From the NCBI GenBank assembly GCA_934702115.1, contig CAKUYF010000057.1, forward strand, positions 1 to 6,285: a DNA stretch of 6,285 bases, read 5' to 3'. The DNA is from an uncultured Eubacteriales bacterium. GTDB lineage: Bacteria; Bacillota; Clostridia; Oscillospirales; Acutalibacteraceae. The notes under the pieces were generated by a model. That model did no database searches. It was not told where the DNA came from and saw only the letters and a list, made by a program, of their open reading frames with translations. A program made the position numbers and the translations under genes. Of the stretch, positions 1 to 4,936 are shown piece by piece. How positions within the stretch are numbered: the first letter of the stretch is position 1; the number at the start of each line of letters is the position of its first letter.

Positions 1-976
1 AATAAGTATCCTTTATAACGCACGTCCAAACGAAGTCAAGCTTTTAATGATCGATCCTAAAGTAGTAGAACTTGGAATATATAACGGTATCCCACATTTA
101 CTTGTCCCTGTGGTAACAGACGCTCGTAAAGCTGCAGGAGCTTTGGGGTGGGCAGTAACAGAAATGCTTAACAGATATAAAAGATTCGCCGAAAATAACG
201 TTAGAGATATATTTTCTTATAACGATTTGGTATCCCAACATTTAAATGAACCAAATAATGAAAATAAATTTGAAAAAATGCCACAAATCGTTATAGTAAT
301 CGATGAACTTTCAGATTTGATGATGGCAGCTCCCAATGAAGTTGAGGATTATATCTGCAGACTTGCACAAATGGCACGAGCAGCGGGAATGTATCTTGTA
401 ATAGCGACTCAGCGACCCTCCGTAGACGTAATTACAGGAATAATAAAAGCAAATATTCCCAGCCGTATAGCTCTCTCGGTATCATCTCAAATTGACTCCC
501 GCACCATCCTCGATATGAGCGGAGCCGAAAAACTTCTCGGCAGAGGTGATATGCTCTTTGCCCCCTCAGGTTGCTCAAAACCTATAAGAATTCAAGGTTG
601 CTACGTGACTGACAAAGAAATAGAAAAAATTATCAGCTTCGTGAAAAAATCTCAAGAAAGCGAATATGATGATAAAATATCTCAAGAAATAGAAAAAAAT
701 TCTATAAGAGATAATAGCAAGTCTAAAGACGAAAAACTTGACGGTGATTCTGATCCTGTTATGAAAGAAGCTATAAAGTGTGTTATCGAAGCTGGACAAG
801 CTTCTACCTCTCTTTTACAAAGAAGACTTAGACTCGGTTACGCCCGTGCAGGAAGATTAATAGACGAAATGGAACAAATGGGGATTGTCGGTCCTCATGA
901 AGGTTCAAAACCACGCCAAGTGCTCATGAATTATCAACAGTTTTTAGAAATGAATATGAACAGAGAAGATTTGTAA
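1..976 (+). CDS. DNA translocase FtsK/SpoIIIE, C-terminal part (5' truncated)
   Basis: This is a hexameric ATP-driven DNA pump, membrane-anchored at the division or sporulation septum, that moves chromosomal DNA. The open frame runs in from the left edge (first full codon at base 2), leaving 324 residues; the membrane domain, linker and Walker A lie upstream. Numbering from the Met at base 47, visible parts are MIDPK at 1-5, Walker B (IVIVIDEL, 81-88, with D86 and E87), ATQRP at 120-124, and SRTILDMSGAEKLLGRGDML at 151-170, a very conserved motor motif. A charged linker of about 35 residues follows (201-236). The winged-helix gamma domain that reads chromosome-orienting DNA motifs comes last (about 237-295, with LLQRRLRLGYARAGRLIDEM and GSKPRQVL). 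The end matches Bacillus SpoIIIE closely as remembered. Whether it acts in sporulation (SpoIIIE) or only in division (FtsK) cannot be told from this fragment. The next gene begins 25 nt downstream, suggesting an operon. Confidence 0.95.
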   Translation, partial: ISILYNARPNEVKLLMIDPKVVELGIYNGIPHLLVPVVTDARKAAGALGWAVTEMLNRYKRFAENNVRDIFSYNDLVSQHLNEPNNENKFEKMPQIVIVIDELSDLMMAAPNEVEDYICRLAQMARAAGMYLVIATQRPSVDVITGIIKANIPSRIALSVSSQIDSRTILDMSGAEKLLGRGDMLFAPSGCSKPIRIQGCYVTDKEIEKIISFVKKSQESEYDDKISQEIEKNSIRDNSKSKDEKLDGDSDPVMKEAIKCVIEAGQASTSLLQRRLRLGYARAGRLIDEMEQMGIVGPHEGSKPRQVLMNYQQFLEMNMNREDL

Positions 977-1001
977 ATATAATAAAAGTGAAGTGTGAGA
1001 A

Positions 1002-1934
1002 GTGAAAAGAAAAAAAAGAAAATTAAATAAAAATGTAAAGTACATATTTCTAGGATTAATCATGGCATTACTGTCACTATTTTCTTTAACAGGAAATTTT
1101 GAAAACCTGAATTGGAAAAATATTTTCAGTAATTTCAAAGTATCTGATCAATCGGAACCTACGGATGAAGACTTCAATATGAGTGTACATTTTATGAACG
1201 TAGGAAAAGCCGACTGTGCATATATAAAGTGTAAAAATCATTCTATATTAATTGACGCCGCTGATAAAGAACCCTATGGCACAGTTACTGAATATTTAAA
1301 AAAACAAGGTGTATCAAAACTGGATTTGGTAGTAATATCTCATCCACATAGAGACCATATCGGACAAATGGCAGAAGTTATAAAAGAATTTAAAATAGAT
1401 AAATTTTTAGAACCTAATATTCCAGATAAATTTTTGCCTACAACTATGACATATGAAAAAATGCTTAAAGAAATTTCTAAAAGAAATATTAATTCAAGGC
1501 TCGTCAAAGGAGGAGAAAGTTTTAATTTAGGAGATATGCATATAGAAATTTTCGGACCATTATCTCCCAGCGAAAATTTAAATAATAATTCCGTAGTTAT
1601 GAAAATAACTTATAAGAATGTAAGCTTCTTATTTATGGGAGATGCAGAAAAAATTGAAGAAGCTGAAATTTTATCTTCAGGCGCTAACGTCAAATCTACT
1701 GTTTTAAAAGTAGGCCATCATGGTAGCCGAACCTCAAGCTCGCAAAATTTCTTAGAAAAAGTTCAACCGCAATACAGCATAATATCTGTGGGACCCGATA
1801 AGAGTAACCTTCCTAAAGAAGAAATAATAAAAAGAATAAATAAAATATGTAAAAATATTTACAGAACGGACTTAAATGGTAATATAATAGTATCTACAAA
1901 TGGAAAAGATATAAAAGTAATAACCCAAAAATAA
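1002..1934 (+). CDS. Membrane-anchored ComEC/Rec2-like metallo-beta-lactamase-fold protein
   Basis: This 310-residue protein is probably a metal-dependent hydrolase on the outer side of the membrane. The N-terminus is strongly basic (KRKKRK), followed by one hydrophobic segment (about 13-30) that could be an uncleaved anchor or signal peptide. The MBL domain fills about 59-305. Visible motifs are HFMNVGKADC (63-72), LVVISHPHRDHIGQM (109-123) with metal ligands H114, H116, D118 and H119, FMGDAE (211-216, D214), and VGHHGS (237-242). This is the order found in the soluble C-terminal domain of ComEC/Rec2 and its stand-alone relatives, which lack the competence channel domain. The usual NxYGHP-type motif near the end reads SNLPKEE (268-274) instead. 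The GTG start is chosen because an in-frame stop lies at 996-998 and the next Met (1062) would cut into the hydrophobic segment; the ribosome site is weak. A DUF3006 gene follows after 25 nt, a recurrent partner. A nuclease or phosphodiesterase activity is inferred, not shown. Confidence 0.88.
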   Translation: MKRKKRKLNKNVKYIFLGLIMALLSLFSLTGNFENLNWKNIFSNFKVSDQSEPTDEDFNMSVHFMNVGKADCAYIKCKNHSILIDAADKEPYGTVTEYLKKQGVSKLDLVVISHPHRDHIGQMAEVIKEFKIDKFLEPNIPDKFLPTTMTYEKMLKEISKRNINSRLVKGGESFNLGDMHIEIFGPLSPSENLNNNSVVMKITYKNVSFLFMGDAEKIEEAEILSSGANVKSTVLKVGHHGSRTSSSQNFLEKVQPQYSIISVGPDKSNLPKEEIIKRINKICKNIYRTDLNGNIIVSTNGKDIKVITQK

Positions 1935-1947
1935 AAAAATATACTTT

Positions 1948-1954
1948 AAGGAGG
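1948..1954 (+). promoter_or_regulatory. Ribosome binding site of DUF3006 gene
   Basis: A perfect AAGGAGG lies 5 nt before the ATG at 1960. It is much stronger than anything in front of the preceding MBL gene, so the small protein may be made in excess of its upstream partner (inference). Confidence 0.85.
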
Positions 1955-1959
1955 AAGAA

Positions 1960-2184
1960 ATGAAATTTCTTTCCGTGGATAGAATAGAAAACGGATGGGT
2001 AATTTGCGAAGATGAACTCGGAGAAAAACATGAAATAAATATTTCTAAACTTCCTAGTGAAATTAAAGAGGGAGATATTTTAACCCTTAATCTTGACGGA
2101 AATTGGACAATAAACCATAAAATCACAAATTCAAGAAAACAATATATAATCAAGCTCAGAAATGAAATCTACAAACAAAATTAA
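1960..2184 (+). CDS. DUF3006 family small protein
   Basis: A 74-residue protein with no signal peptide or membrane segment, so probably cytoplasmic. It shows the features I associate with DUF3006: a start reading VDRIENGWVICEDELGE (6-22), a KEGDIL turn (36-41) in a small beta-rich fold, and a basic helical tail (about 57-72, with SRKQYIIKLRNEI). Family members are usually 65-80 residues and often sit next to ComEC-like MBL-fold genes, as here. The molecular function is not known to me; regulation or folding of the neighbouring MBL protein, or nucleic acid binding, are possibilities only. The start is secure: ATG preceded by AAGGAGG with 5 nt spacing. It likely shares a transcript with the MBL gene 25 nt upstream. 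A new promoter lies after its stop, so it appears to end the operon, although no GC-rich terminator is visible. Confidence 0.82.
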   Translation: MKFLSVDRIENGWVICEDELGEKHEINISKLPSEIKEGDILTLNLDGNWTINHKITNSRKQYIIKLRNEIYKQN

Positions 2185-2217
2185 TAAATATTAAATGTAA
2201 ATTTTATTTCAAATAAA

Positions 2218-2246
2218 TTGATTGATTCTAAAAATTGAGGCATAAT
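2218..2246 (+). promoter_or_regulatory. Probable sigma-A type promoter for the exported helical protein
   Basis: TTGATT at 2218-2223 (4 of 6 match to TTGACA) and CATAAT at 2241-2246 (5 of 6 match to TATAAT) are separated by exactly 17 nt. Transcription would begin near 2253, giving a leader of about 30 nt before the ATG at 2284. The location in the gap between two genes, together with the terminator after the downstream gene, supports the call. The region is AT-rich, so chance matches are common. Confidence 0.5.
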
Positions 2247-2265
2247 TATATCTATAAATTATTCT

Positions 2266-2271
2266 AGGAGG
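2266..2271 (+). promoter_or_regulatory. Ribosome binding site of exported helical protein, long spacing
   Basis: AGGAGG lies 12 nt before the ATG at 2284, longer than the usual 5-9 nt. No closer start codon exists in frame, because TAA at 2278-2280 precedes the ATG, so the start is fixed despite the spacing. Confidence 0.7.
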
Positions 2272-2283
2272 AATAAATAACAT

Positions 2284-2835
2284 ATGTTTAAGAAAAAGTC
2301 ATTATCTCGCATTTTAGGTTTAGTAATAGTGTCTTCCTTTGCACTTACTCCAAATAGCGGAGCAATTCTTTCATGCTTTAGTTCAAGCCCAGAAAAAAAC
2401 TTGGAGTCAGCTCAGGAAAATTTAAACGTTGCTAAAGAAGATTTAAACTCAATAATAGAAAAATGCGAAAGCTTTCATGGAATCTCTGTTGAAGCTATTT
2501 CTAAACTCGAAGAATCAGTTAGCAATCTGAAAAAATTCAATGAGAGTTCAAGAGAATCATTTGAATCTTTAAATAAAGCTTTTAATGAGTGGTTTGAAAG
2601 CGGATGCAGTTCAAAATCCGATTCATATGACAAATATATAGAAATACGTGAATCTTTCAATAATAACTTGGAAAATTTTAGAAATGCTCTTAAAGAAGTT
2701 AATGCTTTCAATGAAGGAATAAATAATCTTTCAGTTAAACCTCAATACCCTTACTTAACTTATAAAGATAGTGTTTCATCATTAACTAAAGCATATTATA
2801 ACTATGAAAAAGCAAGTGCGGAATTAATAAAATAA
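2284..2835 (+). CDS. Exported helix-rich protein of unknown function, possible lipoprotein
   Basis: I do not recognise this 183-residue protein. It begins with a typical export signal: basic MFKKKSLSR, then the hydrophobic stretch ILGLVIVSSFALT (10-22). Two processing routes are possible: signal peptidase I cleavage after NSGA (24-27), or lipoprotein processing at C31, where AILSC satisfies a loose lipobox although Leu at -2 is not ideal. The mature part is rich in Glu, Lys, Asn and Ser and looks almost entirely helical. Leu and Ile recur at about seven-residue spacing from 40 to 85 (NLESAQENLNVAKEDLN and onward), suggesting a coiled coil or small helical bundle. A second helical segment spans about 113-148, then a short PQYPYLTY break (153-160) and a last helix. 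Other cysteines are C61 and C108. No catalytic motif is visible. It has its own probable promoter and terminator, so it is likely expressed alone. A cell-surface or envelope role is inferred from the signal only. Confidence 0.8.
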   Translation: MFKKKSLSRILGLVIVSSFALTPNSGAILSCFSSSPEKNLESAQENLNVAKEDLNSIIEKCESFHGISVEAISKLEESVSNLKKFNESSRESFESLNKAFNEWFESGCSSKSDSYDKYIEIRESFNNNLENFRNALKEVNAFNEGINNLSVKPQYPYLTYKDSVSSLTKAYYNYEKASAELIK

Positions 2836-2861
2836 TTTTTATTTTAAACTTTGTTAAAAAA

Positions 2862-2896
2862 GGGTCTACATCCATAATGCGTTGTAGATTCTTTTT
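2862..2896 (+). terminator. Intrinsic transcription terminator
   Basis: The arms GGGTCTACA (2862-2870) and TGTAGATTC (2883-2891) form a 9-bp stem, including two G-U pairs, around a 12-nt loop, followed at once by five T residues (2892-2896). An A-run before the stem can pair with the T-run and extend the helix. It sits 26 nt after the stop of the exported helical protein and separates that gene from the kimA-like gene. Confidence 0.85.
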
Positions 2897-2976
2897 ATTG
2901 CTAATTATTAATATAATAATTAAAACTCAATTTTAAAAATGAACTTATATTTGGAGTTTCGACTTATTTATGTTAA

Positions 2977-2982
2977 TATAAT
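2977..2982 (+). promoter_or_regulatory. Possible -10 element for the kimA-like gene
   Basis: A perfect TATAAT lies 38 nt before the TTG start at 3021. No good -35 is found at 16-18 nt spacing; the nearest candidate, TTGGAG at 2951-2956, is 20 nt away, which is too long for a standard promoter. A second TATAAT occurs at 2912-2917, but its -35 region would fall inside the terminator. Some promoter is needed here because the upstream gene ends in a terminator. Confidence 0.35.
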
Positions 2983-3006
2983 GATTATTAAAAAGTTATA
3001 GTAAAT

Positions 3007-3012
3007 GGAGAG
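3007..3012 (+). promoter_or_regulatory. Ribosome binding site fixing the TTG start of the kimA-like gene
   Basis: GGAGAG lies 8 nt before TTG at 3021. The spacing is good, and the resulting N-terminus aligns with the start of Bacillus KimA as remembered, which supports the TTG. Confidence 0.7.
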
Positions 3013-3020
3013 ATTAAATC

Positions 3021-4892
3021 TTGAAAAATTTTAAGGACTTCAAAACGCTCCTATTAGGGGACGCCCTTAAAGATGATCAACTTCAAAATGAAAAACTATC
3101 ACGCTTTTGGGGACTTCCTATAATGGCAAGCGATGCTGTTTCATCAGTCGCATACGCAGTAGAAGAAATACTAATGGCACTTGTACCCGCCCTTGGCTTA
3201 TTAGCAGTAAATTATGTGGGCTTAGTAAGCTTACCTATAATTTTACTTCTATTGGTATTAATATTTTCTTATTCTCAAATAATTAATAATTACCCTAACG
3301 GTGGAGGCGCTTACGTAGTATCAAAAGAAAATTTCGGAAGTAAGGCCTCTTTACTCGCTGCTACTTGCCTTATAATTGATTATATAATGACAGTCGCAGT
3401 AAGTACTTCCTCCTCAACTGCAGCTATTATTGCAGTATATCCTAAACTGGAACCTTATCGCATTATAATATCATTAATTTGCGTCGGATTAATTACTTTA
3501 GTCAATTTAAGAGGAATTGGTGAGTCTTCAAAAATTTTCGGCGTTCCCACATATGCTTTTATAATCTCTATGATCTGCCTGATAGTTACAGGTATGATTC
3601 GTTTCTTTAACGGAACCCTTGCTCCAATCTCTTATGATGCATCTCAATTAGCACACCTTCCTTCAGAAAATTTGAATAATATGACTGTTATTCTATTCCT
3701 CTGCGCATTTTCCTCAGGATGCTCGGCTCTCACAGGTGTAGAAGCTGTAAGTAATGCAATCCCAAGCTTTAAAGAACCTTCTCAAAAAACCGCAAATCAT
3801 GTTTTATTTATGCTAGGTGGAATAATAATAGTAATTTTCGGAGGAACAAGCTTTCTGGCAACAGCTCTAAAAGTCATTCCTCTCTCTGATAAAACTGTAC
3901 TTTCTCAAATGGCAACTGCAATTTTTGGCAATGGAATAATGTTTTATTTTCTACAGTTTACTACGTCCTTAATTTTACTTTTAGCCGCTAATACTTCCTA
4001 TAGCGGACTTCCTATACTTCTATCTATTTTGGCAAAAGATAACTATATGCCACGTCAGTTTGCTCAAAGAGGTACTAAGCTTAGCTTCTCAAACGGAATA
4101 ATGTTTATTTTTATTTTCAGCTCTCTGCTCCTTATCGCCTTTAATGCAGATACTCATCGCCTCATACCATTTTATTCGGTAGGTGTTTTTGTATCTTTTA
4201 CGATTTCTCAATTCGGTATGTTTATAAAATGGAAAAGATCTAAACAGCGAGGATGGCAATATAAATCACTTATTAACGGTTTTGGAGCTCTAGTTACATT
4301 TATAGGCTCTATAGTAGTATTCACAACTAAATTTGTTCACGGCTCTTGGGTACTGCTAATCGCCACCCCGCTATTTATGTGGTTTATGTCTTCAACATGC
4401 AAGCATTATTTTAAATTTTTAAGAGGTATCAGTGTATTAGGATACAACTATAAGTATAAAGAAAGCCAAAGCTCCGATGTTTTCCCTTGTGTAGTTCTTA
4501 TAAATAAAATAAACCGTGCCGCATTAAAAACTTTCGATTATGCAAATAAAATAACTTCCAATTTAACCGTTTTACATATATCTGTTTCAAATGAAGAAAC
4601 AGAACACCTCAAAAAACAGTGGAAAGATTTAAAAATAGGAGTGCCTCTTACTATTATTTATACTCCTTACAGAGATATATTAACCCCTATAAAATCTTAC
4701 ATCTCTAAAAGAGAATCTGAACTTGATGAAGGCGAAAATCTTACAGTTGTGCTAACAAGAATAAGCGGAAACGGAATTTTGGATGCAATATATCACAATC
4801 AAACTACTTTCTTCATAGAAAAAGAACTCAGAAAACACGAAAATATTGCTACTATACTCGTGCCTTATTTCTATGATAAAAAACAAAAATAA
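3021..4892 (+). CDS. kimA: KimA-like potassium importer (KUP-like APC superfamily)
   Basis: This 623-residue membrane protein is predicted to import K+, probably with H+, and closely resembles B. subtilis KimA/YdaO (about 607 aa). An APC-fold core of about 12 membrane helices fills roughly 30-460, followed by a cytoplasmic UspA-like domain (about 485-615, starting FPCVVLINKINRAAL). Matching signatures include ASDAVSSVAYAVEEIL (36-51), YPNGGGAYVVSKENFG (91-106), IIDYIMTVAVS (118-128) and FSSGCSALTGVEAVSNAIP (230-248). Residues reported to line the KimA ion site appear kept: D38, Y45, D120, T124, S128 and T238 (equivalents assigned from memory). In the family, KimA activity and expression are restrained by c-di-AMP. 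No c-di-AMP riboswitch is visible here, because only about 120 nt separate the terminator from the start. TTG is chosen for its ribosome site and for agreement with the family N-terminus. A broader amino acid permease role is the main alternative, but the similarity to KimA is strong. Confidence 0.88.
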   Translation: MKNFKDFKTLLLGDALKDDQLQNEKLSRFWGLPIMASDAVSSVAYAVEEILMALVPALGLLAVNYVGLVSLPIILLLLVLIFSYSQIINNYPNGGGAYVVSKENFGSKASLLAATCLIIDYIMTVAVSTSSSTAAIIAVYPKLEPYRIIISLICVGLITLVNLRGIGESSKIFGVPTYAFIISMICLIVTGMIRFFNGTLAPISYDASQLAHLPSENLNNMTVILFLCAFSSGCSALTGVEAVSNAIPSFKEPSQKTANHVLFMLGGIIIVIFGGTSFLATALKVIPLSDKTVLSQMATAIFGNGIMFYFLQFTTSLILLLAANTSYSGLPILLSILAKDNYMPRQFAQRGTKLSFSNGIMFIFIFSSLLLIAFNADTHRLIPFYSVGVFVSFTISQFGMFIKWKRSKQRGWQYKSLINGFGALVTFIGSIVVFTTKFVHGSWVLLIATPLFMWFMSSTCKHYFKFLRGISVLGYNYKYKESQSSDVFPCVVLINKINRAALKTFDYANKITSNLTVLHISVSNEETEHLKKQWKDLKIGVPLTIIYTPYRDILTPIKSYISKRESELDEGENLTVVLTRISGNGILDAIYHNQTTFFIEKELRKHENIATILVPYFYDKKQK

Positions 4893-4916
4893 AGATCTTG
4901 ATAAAAATAATATTCT

Positions 4917-4924
4917 AAAGGAGG
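4917..4924 (+). promoter_or_regulatory. Strong ribosome binding site before the ABC transporter gene
   Basis: AAAGGAGG lies 12 nt before TTG at 4937. The in-frame TAA at 4934-4936 immediately before that TTG excludes any earlier start, and no ATG or GTG start lies in frame nearby downstream, so the TTG is the best choice despite the long spacing. Confidence 0.7.
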
Positions 4925-4936
4925 CATAATACTTAA

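Noticed and set aside
575..799. Minus-strand open frame inside the translocase gene
   Set aside because: It lies wholly within a strongly conserved + strand gene, its product is a Phe/Tyr-rich low-complexity string typical of an antisense shadow, and it has no ribosome site or homology signal.
997..1004. GAGAAGTG resembling the SpoIIIE recognition octamer GAGAAGGG
   Set aside because: It is a one-mismatch single occurrence at a gene start. Such motifs act by skewed genome-wide abundance, so one imperfect copy has no weight.
944..1138. Minus-strand open frame across the translocase-MBL junction
   Set aside because: The Phe/Leu-rich product is the complement of A-rich coding sequence, and the MBL gene with its basic N-terminus explains the + strand.
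1872..2153. Minus-strand frame of 93 codons antisense to the DUF3006 gene
   Set aside because: The hydrophobic product mirrors the A-rich sense strand, while the sense frame has a family match and a perfect ribosome site.
2200..2219. A/T-only imperfect inverted repeat after the DUF3006 stop
   Set aside because: It has no G-C pairs, almost no loop and no following T-run, so it does not qualify as a terminator, and it overlaps the likely -35 region.
2475..2711. Minus-strand frame inside the exported helical protein gene
   Set aside because: It is antisense to a frame with a signal peptide, ribosome site, promoter and terminator, and has none of its own.
2923..2959. AAACTC / GAGTTT inverted repeat upstream of the kimA-like gene
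   Set aside because: It is only 6 bp with a 25-nt AT-rich loop. It is too weak to call a regulatory hairpin or riboswitch and is expected by chance in such sequence.
4898..4930. TTGATA and CATAAT before the ABC transporter gene as a promoter
   Set aside because: The spacing is 21 nt, too long for a standard promoter, and the would-be -10 lies after the ribosome site, so a transcript from it would lack that site.
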